51,000 nucleotides of DNA from an uncultured Methanobacterium sp. (GTDB lineage: Archaea; Methanobacteriota; Methanobacteria; Methanobacteriales; Methanobacteriaceae). Positions 41,757 to 51,000 of this stretch are shown one piece after another; within the stretch, counting starts at the first letter, position 1, and the number at the start of each line of letters is the position of its first letter. The notes under the pieces were generated by a model, which saw nothing but the letters and a program-made list of their open reading frames with translations, did no database searches and was not told the origin of the DNA. Position numbers and translations under genes: made by a program. Location of the stretch: contig NZ_OY762552.1 in NCBI RefSeq assembly GCF_963666025.1, positions 1,864,001-1,915,000 on the forward strand, given 5' to 3'.

Positions 41757-41988
41757 ATGTTTTTAATCAAATATCTGTTAAGTCAGATGATCTGTTTTTG
41801 GAAATTTTAATTGTGAGTTTAGATTTTAATTGTGAGTTTAGATAAATTCTTTCCTGGAAATCCATTCTTTTTGGAAATTCAGAAGGTATCCCTTTATATT
41901 TAATAATGTAGACGAATATACTTCTATTATATAATTGACTTATGATGGGAAACCCCATATTAACCAATTCGTATAAGGGGACTTTGAT

Positions 41989-42702
41989 ATGAAATGCAGA
42001 AATTGTGGGCATGATAATGATGTGGATGCTGCGTTCTGTGAAGAATGTGGTAGTAAACTGGTGGGAGGGCCATCTTTTGGAAGAACTCCTCCCGTAAAAC
42101 CCAAAAAAGAAGGTTCAAAGAGAACTAACAACATTTTAATAGTTACAATCATTGCACTGGTGATCATACTGGGAATAATGGGGGGAATTCTCCTAAAACT
42201 CCCTGGAAACTCCGCAAAAGTAGCAAACAACACCAGTACTAATAATTCTGCAGTCACCCAACAGATATCCTTAACTGCAGGGATTCCGGTTTCACAGGTT
42301 CCAGATCTTGCACAGGAAATATCCAGAACCGGAGTTGGATTTACCACTATTTCTTATGGTGGTGTGACCCTGGATAAAAATCAGTGTCTTTACATATTAT
42401 CCAAGGGTATTGTGATGATAAACAATGCCCAGACTGGAAATATCCCCATAAACCAGTACAAGAATCCAGATAATGCTTATGGAACTGTCACCTCTGCCAC
42501 CATCACTAAAACTGAATACGTGGACATGGCCCAGAGAACCTACACCTGGATGGACAACAATGGTCAATCACCCAACTACATTGGTATAAAAGTATCAGGA
42601 CAACCTGATCTATCTCCGGATACTTTACTGAACCTGTACTCAAAGGCATTAACTCAATATAAATCAACTGGTCAGTTACCTACTAGTGTAACCATACCCT
42701 AA
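41989..42702 (+). CDS. Zinc-ribbon, membrane helix and pseudomurein-binding-repeat-like protein
   Basis: The 237-residue protein starts with a four-cysteine zinc ribbon (MKCRNCGHDNDVDAAFCEEC), a proline/lysine linker and one membrane helix (ILIVTIIALVIILGIMGGIL, about 49-68). The predicted outer part is Asn/Thr-rich and then has two segments resembling pseudomurein-binding repeats: QCLYILSKGIVMINNAQTG with a following IPI, and VDMAQRTYTWMDNNG with a following SPNYIGI, closing with TLLNLYSKALTQYKSTGQLP. Pseudomurein-binding repeats attach proteins to the Methanobacteriales wall. The match is judged by eye and is moderate. The ATG at 41989 is preceded by AAGGGGA. Likely a wall-linked membrane protein with a cytoplasmic zinc ribbon. 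Confidence 0.8.
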   Translation: MKCRNCGHDNDVDAAFCEECGSKLVGGPSFGRTPPVKPKKEGSKRTNNILIVTIIALVIILGIMGGILLKLPGNSAKVANNTSTNNSAVTQQISLTAGIPVSQVPDLAQEISRTGVGFTTISYGGVTLDKNQCLYILSKGIVMINNAQTGNIPINQYKNPDNAYGTVTSATITKTEYVDMAQRTYTWMDNNGQSPNYIGIKVSGQPDLSPDTLLNLYSKALTQYKSTGQLPTSVTIP

Positions 42703-42705
42703 ACC

Positions 42706-42850
42706 TTTTTTTAGGGATATGAGATGATGTAGATAATCTCAAATTCTTTTTTAAGGTTGTAAGATGTGTATCCACGTCTCAAATCTTTTTTAGGATGTGA
42801 GATGGGTTTAACCATGTCTTAAATTCTTTTTTAAGGATATGATCTGAGTT
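42706..42850. repeat. Three degenerate tandem copies of a roughly 50-bp unit
   Basis: The unit contains TCTTAAATTCTTTTTTAAGG(A/T)T-type sequence followed by a TGAGATG/TAAGATG word and a variable stretch, seen at about 42706, 42748 and 42823 with a related copy near 42788. It separates two cell-surface genes and may act as a T-rich terminator array for the upstream gene. Confidence 0.6.
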
Positions 42851-42897
42851 ATGTGTTAAAATAAGATTTATGGATAAAATAAATTATGAGGCTTAAA

Positions 42898-43602
42898 ATG
42901 GGAAAGAAACTTCAATTATTTTTGTTACTGGTTATTGTATTTATTGCAGCGTTAATATCCTCATTTTATCTATTCCCTGTCCAGAAAGCTACCTCAACCG
43001 TGCCGGTGTTTAGTAGTGTGGTTCTGGGGCAAACTGGCTATGGAACAGTGACCAGGGAGGGCCCCTATGGAAATACCAGTTCCCCCAACCGGATTGCCTA
43101 CATAGTTGGTGTTCATCCCCTGGAATATCAGGCCCACAACGCCATGGTTGAATCGGTAAAAAACCAGAATAAATCTCTTAAAAACTGTTACTACATTTAT
43201 AGGGTAAATGTCACTCAGGATGCTGATGATTACGACAAGGGAAGGGCCAACGGCCAAGCACTGGCCTATAATTATGTGGTACCAGATGTGAAAAACTCTT
43301 CAATAGACCTGGCTGTTGATGTGCATTCCAATGAGGGTAACTATCAGGAAAGATGGTTCTTCTTTGTTCCAGGTCAATCTGAAAAGGCAGAATCAATTGC
43401 TTATACCATTAAAAATGGGACCAACTGGTTAACAGTTTACAGTCCCCCTAACCCCACCAGTCCGGCCTATGTAACTCTCCCCCTGATCCAGGCGGGGGTC
43501 CCGGCAATTATCTATGAAACTTACACCTATGAATCAGTCCAACAGACTCAAAAACATGCTGATGAGATAGTTTCACTGGTGGATCAGCTGAAATTTAGTT
43601 AA
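42898..43602 (+). CDS. Membrane-anchored zinc carboxypeptidase-like (M14-type) protein
   Basis: From ATG 42898 (GAGG six bases upstream) the protein has 234 residues. It begins with a signal-anchor helix (LFLLLVIVFIAALISSFYLF). The outer domain has features of the M14/succinylglutamate desuccinylase fold: an HxxE zinc motif in VGVHPLEYQAHNAM, a third ligand in DLAVDVHSNEG, and a candidate catalytic Glu in AIIYETYTYES. It is compact relative to classical carboxypeptidases. A role in trimming peptide or amide bonds at the cell surface is inferred; pseudomurein peptides are a possible substrate. Same strand as the pseudomurein-binding-like gene upstream. Confidence 0.75.
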   Translation: MGKKLQLFLLLVIVFIAALISSFYLFPVQKATSTVPVFSSVVLGQTGYGTVTREGPYGNTSSPNRIAYIVGVHPLEYQAHNAMVESVKNQNKSLKNCYYIYRVNVTQDADDYDKGRANGQALAYNYVVPDVKNSSIDLAVDVHSNEGNYQERWFFFVPGQSEKAESIAYTIKNGTNWLTVYSPPNPTSPAYVTLPLIQAGVPAIIYETYTYESVQQTQKHADEIVSLVDQLKFS

Positions 43603-43832
43603 TTTTTTTAAATATTAAACTATATTTTTTTTTAAAAAAGGGATTCATGGAATATTAGACTACCGTAACAGGTAATTAACAGTAAACAGGTAATTAACAC
43701 TAAGCTGGTATTAACGTAAGCGGGTAATTAAAATATAGCTACTATATTCTGCTGACCATTAAGTACATTATCTTATTAGAACAATTATTGAAATAACTTC
43801 CTACAGATTGAAAGAATTCTTAGGTGATTGAT

Positions 43833-44231
43833 ATGGTAATGAATAAGGAAATGATGGATGCACTAGAAAAAAACAACATAGTATGGTTAGCAACTGCCAG
43901 TAAGGAAAGTACTCCTAACCTGGTTCCAATTGGATTTGTAAAACCTTTAGATAGTGAAACAATCCTACTGGTGGCTAACTTCATGAACAAAAGCTTTGAA
44001 AATCTTAAAAACAATCCCCAGGCAAGTGTAGCTGTTGCAGATATATCTGAATGCCCCTACCAGTTTAAAGGCACCGTGGAAATCCACGAATCAGGCAAAT
44101 ACTTCGATGATGCAGTCGAGTGGGCTAAAAGTGTCATGACTCAGTTAGCACCCAAAGCAGCAATTTTACTCAAAGTCACTGAAATATATTCAGTACAGCC
44201 AGGTCCAGATGCAGGTAAACGGGTTGATTAA
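43833..44231 (+). CDS. Pyridoxamine 5'-phosphate oxidase-like flavin-binding protein
   Basis: From ATG 43833 (TTAGGTGA just upstream) the protein has 132 residues, the usual size for small split-barrel FMN-binding proteins. The family pattern is seen in NNIVWLATASKESTPNLVPI, ETILLVANFMNKSFENLKNNP and a later CPYQFKGTVEIHESG. Proteins of this type bind FMN or F420 and act in redox reactions; the exact substrate is unknown. It appears to be a single gene, with a 14-bp tandem repeat array downstream. Confidence 0.9.
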   Translation: MVMNKEMMDALEKNNIVWLATASKESTPNLVPIGFVKPLDSETILLVANFMNKSFENLKNNPQASVAVADISECPYQFKGTVEIHESGKYFDDAVEWAKSVMTQLAPKAAILLKVTEIYSVQPGPDAGKRVD

Positions 44232-44313
44232 ATAAAAAGAGTAAATTTGGTGATTTAATCACCCATTATTATCTTATTTTTAGAGGATTTCTTATTTTTA
44301 GGTTGTATTAGTG

Positions 44314-44383
44314 GGGTTTATTTAGCTGGGTTTATTTAGCTGGGTTTATTTAGCTGGGTTTATTTAGCTGGGTTTATTTAGCT
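44314..44383. repeat. 14-bp tandem repeat, five copies
   Basis: GGGTTTATTTAGCT is repeated exactly five times at 44314-44383 and then decays. It lies in the convergent gap between the flavoprotein gene and the fibrillarin gene, and is a likely site of slippage-driven length variation. Confidence 0.95.
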
Positions 44384-44458
44384 GGTTTGTTTGACGGGTT
44401 TTGTTTAGATGGTTTTAAATAAGAGCTTTTTACAATGAATGTCTTAAAGGCGAATGTC

Positions 44459-45133
44459 TTAAAAGGCAAACTCACAGACTAAGCAGCGATGATCCTTCTC
44501 ATAAGGGTCTAGATCCACTTTATCCACTATCCGGAAACCGTGTTCTTTTAACTTGGATGTTTCCTCACGGAATATTTGTTTTGGTTTGCGGGTGACATCG
44601 ATACTCCGGGCCTTTATCATGATCATTCCCTGGCCCTCTTCTTTAAGGAACATTCGCATGTTGTCCATGAATATTTCAGTCTGGTTGGGCTGGGCCACAT
44701 CAGAGTAAACCATATCCACCTTTTCTACTAATCCCCTGTAATTTGCAGGTTTACTGGCATCATCCAGCAGGGGAATCATGTTTTCCCTACCTCTGCAAAC
44801 AGCCAGGAGCTCCCTCATCATGCGTGGTGCAAACTCCACACAGTAAACCACTCCCTCAGTGACAATATCTGAGATATGGGATGGTGTTGTACCTGCAGAA
44901 GCACCTAGATAAAGCACACAGGAGTCAACTTCAATGGGGAATGTTTCCAGTCCTTTCAGGAGGGCTGCTGCCAGTTTTGAACGGCGAGAATCCCACAGGC
45001 GGCACTCTATATCCTCATAATCCACCAGTTTCTCCCCGTAAATTTTCACACCGGGATTGAGGTTGCAGGTAGCCAGGTGGCCTTCCAGTTCATACACTCC
45101 GGTGAAGCTGTTTAGATCCAGATTATCTTCCAT
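44459..45133 (-). CDS. flpA: Fibrillarin-like rRNA/tRNA 2'-O-methyltransferase
   Basis: The 224-residue protein matches archaeal fibrillarin in length and motifs: the WDSRRSKLAAALLKGL segment, the SAM-binding VLYLGASAGTTPSHISDIV, VYCVEFAPRMMRELL, DMVYSDVAQPNQTEIF and the closing MIMIKARSIDVTRKP. It is the catalytic subunit of the C/D box RNP, which methylates rRNA and tRNA ribose guided by small RNAs, with Nop5 and L7Ae. The start ATG at 45133 has AGAGGAAC upstream. Nop5 is on the same strand 1.9 kb upstream, but two unrelated genes lie between, so the usual adjacency is interrupted. Confidence 0.97.
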   Translation of the reverse strand: MEDNLDLNSFTGVYELEGHLATCNLNPGVKIYGEKLVDYEDIECRLWDSRRSKLAAALLKGLETFPIEVDSCVLYLGASAGTTPSHISDIVTEGVVYCVEFAPRMMRELLAVCRGRENMIPLLDDASKPANYRGLVEKVDMVYSDVAQPNQTEIFMDNMRMFLKEEGQGMIMIKARSIDVTRKPKQIFREETSKLKEHGFRIVDKVDLDPYEKDHRCLVCEFAF

Positions 45134-45380
45134 GATGTTCCTCTTTTAATTCCTTAAAATTATTGCTTTCCTTTGTAATTGCTATTCCAGTTGTACAGAA
45201 AATTCAAGCTGTTTGAATATAATTGTACTAAAAAATATTTGTAGTTCTTGGATTCAAGTTCTTGGATTATTATATACTAAGTTTTCGGAACATATTAAAT
45301 TTTCCAGAATTAACCGTTTTTCAGGATTAATCATCTTATAATTTAGAATTAACCATTTAACTATTATTAATGCGTTATTT

Positions 45381-46259
45381 TCAATAGTAATAGTTTTCCT
45401 GAATTCCCTGATAATCTCTCTGGAAGTATGGGGGGTTCCAGTAGATTTTGGGCCAGTTTTGGTAGAGGAAGTAAAAAATAATCATTCCAGATACAATCAA
45501 GAGGAATGCCGCCACACCCATATTAGGGTTCGGTGCTGCAGATACCATGGCACTGTTTTGCTGGTTTATGTTGCTTAACATCTGCATACCATAGGCTAAC
45601 AGATTGTTGAGCATGTGGGCAATGATGGGAATGATGATAGTCCCTGTTTTAATGTATAGGATACACATCACCATACCGAAGACAAATGCCCCAATGAAAT
45701 CCGCATGCAGGACTCCAAAGATCAGTGATGATGCCAGTATTGCTTTTTTCAGGCCCCACTTGAAGGTGAACCGGTGCAGCATCACTCCTCTGAAGAGTAA
45801 CTCCTCCACTATGGGGGCGGCTATCACTCCGGTCAAAAAGTCCAGGAAGTTCATGAAGGGTGCCAGGGGAGTATCCTGGGGGGTGTAGAACAGGCTAGTG
45901 CGAGGGATTTCTCCCAGGATGCCAGGGTCCAAAACTGATATAATGTACCGGCTTAGCTCATTCATACCCATGGAGAACATGATAACTGCAAAAACAATGG
46001 TCAAAAGAAAGATCCAGTTGTAATCATGGGGTATGTGGCCAATGAATCTAGCATAATCCAAATGGATTCTCTGAAAGTTTTTGAGCATCCAGTAGGAGAT
46101 AAGCGCATAAAACAGCAAACCGAAGATTATAGACCATTCAGCGCTCTTCAGTAAGCTTAGGGATGCAAGCATGAATCCTGTCATTACTACAAAAAATAGT
46201 ATGATCCATAAAACCAGATATCTTATCTTTACTGCTTCAAAGGTGGATTCATTGACCAT
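45381..46259 (-). CDS. CPBP-family intramembrane metalloprotease (CAAX/Abi type)
   Basis: The 292-residue protein has about eight hydrophobic helices and the three CPBP motifs: EELLFRGVML (EExxxR), FGVLHADFIGAFVFG (FxxxH) and a later HMLNNLLAYGMQ (HxxxN). This family includes CAAX prenyl proteases, bacteriocin self-immunity proteins and other membrane proteases; the substrate is unknown. The C-terminus is a Tyr/Pro-rich tail (YYY at the end). Located between fibrillarin and Nop5 on the same strand. Confidence 0.92.
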   Translation of the reverse strand: MVNESTFEAVKIRYLVLWIILFFVVMTGFMLASLSLLKSAEWSIIFGLLFYALISYWMLKNFQRIHLDYARFIGHIPHDYNWIFLLTIVFAVIMFSMGMNELSRYIISVLDPGILGEIPRTSLFYTPQDTPLAPFMNFLDFLTGVIAAPIVEELLFRGVMLHRFTFKWGLKKAILASSLIFGVLHADFIGAFVFGMVMCILYIKTGTIIIPIIAHMLNNLLAYGMQMLSNINQQNSAMVSAAPNPNMGVAAFLLIVSGMIIFYFLYQNWPKIYWNPPYFQRDYQGIQENYYY

Positions 46260-46320
46260 AATTCCATATTCATACTGAGGTAATATAAATATATGTTATT
46301 GGATTATTATTGTAGAACAT

Positions 46321-46460
46321 AAATCATCTCATAAAACTTGTTGTAGGGTGTCAATCATTCATAAAACTAATTGTAAAGCGTCAATTATTTATAAACTGAT
46401 TTTAGAGTGTTAATTATTTAATAAAATTTATTATAGGTCGTTAATTATCTTATAAAAACT
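46321..46460. repeat. Degenerate tandem repeat of about 31 bp, four to five copies
   Basis: Units of the form AATCATTCATAAAACTAATTGTAAAGCGTC recur with a period of about 31 bases from 46321 to 46460. They fill most of the gap between the CPBP protease gene and the small membrane protein gene, which has no other visible content. Confidence 0.75.
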
Positions 46461-46541
46461 GGATATTCGGGCTTTAAACTTAAGGTGAGTAACTTAATGA
46501 TGGAATAGTCTATTATGAAAAATTAGTACCTAAAGATTGGA

Positions 46542-46820
46542 TTATTCATTTTTGGGGTTGTGGGTTTTAATGTCATTCAAGGTTTCATGGAGTTTTGCAT
46601 GGGACATGTCCACTGTTTTTTTAATGGCTTCTGCTTCCCGATCTATGTTGTAGAGGCATGTTTCGGCGTGTTTTTGGTTGATTTCCAAGCTTTCCTTTAA
46701 TATCATAAAGTTATTTTTGAGTCTTTCTTCAACCCTGCGGGAAAACAGGATGGCATACGCTGCCAATATAATTGAAAAAACACTGGATATAATGGATACT
46801 ATGATCACGACATCTACCAT
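46542..46820 (-). CDS. Small membrane-anchored coiled-coil protein
   Basis: The 92-residue protein starts at ATG 46820 after CAGGTGAG. It has an N-terminal membrane helix (VVIIVSIISSVFSIILAAYA) and a charged helical tail with heptad-like spacing of hydrophobic residues, predicted coiled coil. No family is recognised. It is on the same strand between Nop5 and the CPBP protease. Confidence 0.75.
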   Translation of the reverse strand: MVDVVIIVSIISSVFSIILAAYAILFSRRVEERLKNNFMILKESLEINQKHAETCLYNIDREAEAIKKTVDMSHAKLHETLNDIKTHNPKNE

Positions 46821-46990
46821 TTAACTCACCTGTTTAAGATTTAGGGACGAACCCTCAAAAACCATTTCCTTGCACCAAGTGATGCACATACAATAAGATT
46901 TTAATAGGGGTTCTTCAAATTATTATGGATTTTAATGGGGTTCCTTCAAATCAGTTTGATTTTTTTATATCGTTTGAGTTTATCACACTT

Positions 46991-48214
<1,224 letters not shown>

Positions 48215-48236
48215 GGATTTAATGTGTACTTGATGG

Positions 48237-48245
48237 AATTTAAAC
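48237..48245. promoter_or_regulatory. Near-palindromic TATA-like element between nop5 and pyrD
   Basis: AATTTAAAC can serve both strands. It lies about 28 bases from the nop5 ATG at 48214 on the minus strand and about 45 bases from the pyrD ATG on the plus strand, allowing a leaderless nop5 transcript and a pyrD leader of about 20 bases. Confidence 0.4.
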
Positions 48246-48286
48246 TTTCTAACTTTAGGTGTAATCATGCGGGATAAGGTGTAATC

Positions 48287-49192
48287 ATGCTGGAAATTGA
48301 AATATGCCAGATGGAAATGAGAAACCCCACTGTTTTAGCGGCGGGTGTTCTGGGCAGTACTTCATCATCCCTTAACTGGGTAGCTCGAAGTGGAGCTGGG
48401 GCAGTGGTAACTAAATCCTTTGCATTGGAGCCCAATAAGGGCTACCCCAACCCCACCACTGTGGAAGTGGAGGGGGGTATAATCAATGCTATAGGATTAT
48501 CCAACCCCGGTGTGGAAGCATTCAAGGGTGAACTGGAAAAACTGGAGGGTAACATCCCACAGATAGCCTCAATCTACGGTTCCACACCAGAAGAGTTTGC
48601 ATCTCTGGCCAGTCAGGTGGAACACCTGGTGGATGCCCTGGAACTCAACGTATCCTGCCCCCATGCTATGGAAGGATGCGGAGCAGCAATAGGTCAGGAT
48701 CCAGAGTTAACCAGTCAAATTGTGGGGGCGGTTAAAAAATCAGTTAAGGTACCGGTGATTGTGAAGCTAACACCCAATGTAACTGATATCGTAGAGATAG
48801 CCAAGGCAGCAGAACGAGCTGGTGCTGATGCAATTACTCTCATCAACTCCCTGGGTCCGGGAATGAGGATCGATCCCGAAACTGCTCACCCTGTACTTTC
48901 CAACCGTTTCGGAGGAATGTCAGGTCCAGTCATAAAACCCATAGCCCTGCGCTGTGTATATCAGGTCCATCAGAACGTTAAGATACCTATAATGGGGGTG
49001 GGTGGTATAACTGACTACCGAGACGTGGTGGAATTCTTATACGCCGGAGCCAGATGCGTTCAGATAGGAACTGCAGTCATGTACCGTGGACTGGAAGTTT
49101 TCCAGGAGATAAACACTGGTCTGGAGAAATTCATGAAGGATAAGAATTATCAAACTGTGGAGGAAATGGTGGGAATGGCCCACCACTTGTAA
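48287..49192 (+). CDS. pyrD: Dihydroorotate dehydrogenase, class 1B catalytic subunit
   Basis: The 301-residue FMN-binding TIM-barrel enzyme oxidises dihydroorotate to orotate in pyrimidine synthesis. The catalytic base Cys is in ELNVSCPHAMEGCG, the class 1 signature. Other family motifs are VIVKLTPNVTDI, ADAITLINSLGPGM, IMGVGGITDYRDVVEFLYAGA and VQIGTAVMYRG. The ATG follows AAGGTGTAATC, a good ribosome binding site. pyrK follows 16 bases later, giving the PyrDK heterotetramer type that uses NAD+ through an Fe-S/FAD subunit. Confidence 0.97.
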   Translation: MLEIEICQMEMRNPTVLAAGVLGSTSSSLNWVARSGAGAVVTKSFALEPNKGYPNPTTVEVEGGIINAIGLSNPGVEAFKGELEKLEGNIPQIASIYGSTPEEFASLASQVEHLVDALELNVSCPHAMEGCGAAIGQDPELTSQIVGAVKKSVKVPVIVKLTPNVTDIVEIAKAAERAGADAITLINSLGPGMRIDPETAHPVLSNRFGGMSGPVIKPIALRCVYQVHQNVKIPIMGVGGITDYRDVVEFLYAGARCVQIGTAVMYRGLEVFQEINTGLEKFMKDKNYQTVEEMVGMAHHL

Positions 49193-49208
49193 AAAGAAGG
49201 TGTAACAC

Positions 49209-50039
49209 ATGTCAAAAACCAATATCATGCATTTTCCACAGGTACTGAAAATCAAGAGGGTAGTTGAGGAAACACCCACTGTGAAGACCTTCTATTTTCC
49301 ATGGGAGGTTAAAGATGAACTCAACGGCCAGCTTCCAACTCCTGGACAGTTTGTGATGGTCTGGAATTTCCAGGATGAAAAGCCAATGTCCATATCCAGA
49401 ATCGATCCAGTTAATGAAGAAATCGCGCTTTCCGTGAAAATGGTGGGCCCATTCACCCAGTCGCTCCATAAACTCCAGGAAAACGATCAATTAGGATTAA
49501 GAGGTCCCTATGGCAGGGGATTTGAGATTGCAGGTTCTCGTGTCCTGGCAGTTGGTGGGGGTATTGGAATGGCACCGGTGGCTGCATTTGCTGAAGAAGC
49601 ATCCAGTAGGGGTGTGCAGGTGGATGTCATCACTGCTGCCACCACCCAGAGCGAAATACTCTTTACAGAACGCCTGGAAAAGGCAGGTGCCAGTGTGTTT
49701 CCCACCACTGATGATGGGAGTCATGGTTTCTGTGGATTTGCCACGGAACTAGCAGAAAAACTCCTGGATGAAGGCAACTATGACTTGGTGGTAGCCTGTG
49801 GTCCGGAGATAATGATGAAAAAGCTCTTCCTCATCACCGAGAAATTCCAGATCCCGGCACAGTTTTCCATGGAGCGCTACATGAAGTGTGCCATGGGGAT
49901 ATGTGGCCAGTGCTGTGTGGATGATGTGGGCTGGAGGATCTGTGTAGAAGGACCGGTGTTCTGGGGAGACCAGCTCCGTATGATATCTGAATTCGGAAAA
50001 TACCATAGGGATGCTTCTGGTATAAAAAATAAATTTTAA
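49209..50039 (+). CDS. pyrK: Dihydroorotate dehydrogenase electron-transfer subunit PyrK
   Basis: The 276-residue protein has a ferredoxin-reductase-like FAD domain (PTPGQFVMVWNFQDEKPMS, LGLRGPYGRGFE), an NAD-binding domain (VLAVGGGIGMAPVAAFAEEA, VVACGPEIMMKK) and a C-terminal 2Fe-2S site with cysteines in MKCAMGICGQCCVDDVGWRIC. It passes electrons from the FMN of PyrD to NAD+. The ATG at 49209 is preceded by AAGAAGGTG. Operon with pyrD. Confidence 0.96.
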   Translation: MSKTNIMHFPQVLKIKRVVEETPTVKTFYFPWEVKDELNGQLPTPGQFVMVWNFQDEKPMSISRIDPVNEEIALSVKMVGPFTQSLHKLQENDQLGLRGPYGRGFEIAGSRVLAVGGGIGMAPVAAFAEEASSRGVQVDVITAATTQSEILFTERLEKAGASVFPTTDDGSHGFCGFATELAEKLLDEGNYDLVVACGPEIMMKKLFLITEKFQIPAQFSMERYMKCAMGICGQCCVDDVGWRICVEGPVFWGDQLRMISEFGKYHRDASGIKNKF

Positions 50040-50079
50040 AAATTAGGTTTTTAGCAATTAAAGGTTTGGTGAACATTAA

Positions 50080-50182
50080 AATTAAAGTTTAAATGTAAAT
50101 TGATATCGTAATTAAAGTTTAACTTAAAAAAAATGTTTTAATTAAAGTTTAAATCAAAAATAATATTGTAATTAAAATTTAA
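50080..50182. repeat. 30-bp periodic AT-rich repeat, four copies
   Basis: AATTAAAGTTTAA-type words begin at 50080, 50110, 50140 and 50170, exactly 30 bases apart, with variable sequence between. The phasing of A/T runs near three helical turns suggests curved DNA between pyrK and the transporter gene. Confidence 0.75.
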
Positions 50183-50250
50183 GGTAACATATGCTGTTTA
50201 AAATTATTTTAAATTAAAGTACATGGATTCTCGGGGGAAACTGGAAACTA

Positions 50251-51000
50251 ATGATTTACAAAATAAAGGGAACCCTAACCTCTGCCTTGTTTGTGTTGGC
50301 GGTTCTTCTGATTTTATCCATGGTGGTTCTCACCCCCATGCTGAGCATGATTGTACTGGCAGCAGTTTTTGCCTATGTGGTCCGTCCCATAGCCCGGAGA
50401 CTGCAGCCATTCCTGCGCTTCCAGTCCCTGGCCATACTAGTGGCCATGGCAGTGGTGATACTACCATTAATTCTCCTGGTGATTTACTGCATAGATTCCT
50501 TAATACACTCTGCCCCCGCCCTTATAACCGCGGCAAAAGCCAGTAATATTGGAAATTTAACTACATCCTCCCTCCAGAATTCATCCCAGTTCACCCAGTA
50601 CTTCCCTGTCAACATGAATCCTTACATGGGATCAGCATCAGGAGTGGTGGAAACCGCTGTATCCGATATACTTAAGGGAATTGCATCATACCTGCTGAGT
50701 TTAGTACAGTCCATACCTACTCTAGCCCTGGAACTATTCGTTTTATTTATGGCTACATTTTACATAGCACGGGATGGTGACAGAATATGGACCTACGTTG
50801 ATATGGCCATACCCATTGAAAGGAAGGGATTCTTCAAGAACCTCATCCTGGAAACGGATAACGTCCTGAAAAGCATCTTCTACGGACACTTTCTCACAGC
50901 CATGATTGTGGGAACCATCTCTGGAGTAGGGTTTTACATTCTCGGATATCCCTATGCATTGTTCTTAGGGATCCTAACTGGATTCACCCAGGTGATACCA
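50251..51000 (+). CDS. AI-2E family transporter (PerM-like), N-terminal part cut by window edge
   Basis: The frame from ATG 50251 stays open to the window end, 250 codons. The product begins MIYKIKGTLTSALFVLAVLL, with further membrane helices, a glycine/serine-rich loop region and a helix-rich domain around FYIARDGDRIW...AIPIERK and DNVLKSIFYGHFLTAMIVG, the pattern of the PerM/AI-2E exporter family. Some members export small molecules, sodium or other ions; substrate unknown. GGGGG lies 13 bases upstream, slightly far for a ribosome binding site. No in-frame alternative start is closer. Confidence 0.9.
   Translation, partial: MIYKIKGTLTSALFVLAVLLILSMVVLTPMLSMIVLAAVFAYVVRPIARRLQPFLRFQSLAILVAMAVVILPLILLVIYCIDSLIHSAPALITAAKASNIGNLTTSSLQNSSQFTQYFPVNMNPYMGSASGVVETAVSDILKGIASYLLSLVQSIPTLALELFVLFMATFYIARDGDRIWTYVDMAIPIERKGFFKNLILETDNVLKSIFYGHFLTAMIVGTISGVGFYILGYPYALFLGILTGFTQVIP

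Noticed and set aside
50040..50250. CRISPR-like 30-bp periodic array
   Set aside because: Units are only short AT-rich words with degenerate surroundings, and there are no cas genes.

Overview
The window reads as a chromosomal segment of a methanogenic archaeon of the order Methanobacteriales, most likely a mesophilic Methanobacterium-type organism. The evidence is a run of parallel beta-helix adhesin-like surface proteins, a family B DNA polymerase that stops just after motif C (the split polymerase described in Methanothermobacter), archaeal fibrillarin and Nop5, an archaeal PyrD/PyrK pair, GGTGA-type ribosome binding sites and TTTATA-type promoters. Intergenic DNA is AT-rich and full of short tandem repeats. 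This assignment is inference; there is no rRNA in the window.

Region 1 (1-8925) holds four tandem adhesin-like genes on the minus strand, the first cut by the window edge. Each has a strong GGAGGTGA site followed at constant spacing by an in-frame ATA codon and a good signal peptide. None has an ATG, GTG or TTG that could start the signal peptide. The three complete proteins end in a shared MQ(S/T)TG-x-P, hydrophobic segment and RKKQ tail, an LPxTG-like sorting signal.

Region 2 (9294-24030) is a defence island. It holds a small Myb/SANT-like protein and a type I restriction-modification operon (hsdM, hsdS, a HEPN-type gene, hsdR). hsdM carries a one-base deletion exactly in its SAM-binding motif I. 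The HEPN gene sits between hsdS and hsdR, where the anticodon nuclease gene prrC sits in E. coli. Convergent to hsdR is a large protein joining a degenerate PfkB/ribokinase-like domain to an AAA ATPase. A gene remnant, an Mrr-type endonuclease, small unknown proteins and an ATPase with a DUF4143-like C-terminus follow.

Region 3 (24557-38757) carries katG, with base composition unlike its neighbours; an ion-homeostasis cluster (MgtE-type transporter, Lrp/AsnC regulator, PhoU/TrkA_C protein); TspO; an M23 peptidase-like protein; a DUF488 protein; the large subunit of split DNA polymerase B; and an operon of a rifampicin-phosphotransferase-like enzyme with a lipocalin-like partner.

Region 4 (39082-51000) has a Lys-Leu-Lys-Leu tRNA cluster formed by tandem duplication, a decayed membrane-protein gene, and several zinc-ribbon, membrane and cell-surface proteins. 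It then has fibrillarin and Nop5, separated by a CPBP-type protease and a small membrane coiled-coil protein, followed by pyrD-pyrK and a partial AI-2E family transporter.

The strongest leads for something undescribed are the concerted AUA starts of the adhesin family, the PfkB-like/AAA fusion protein, and the HEPN gene in the frameshifted type I operon.
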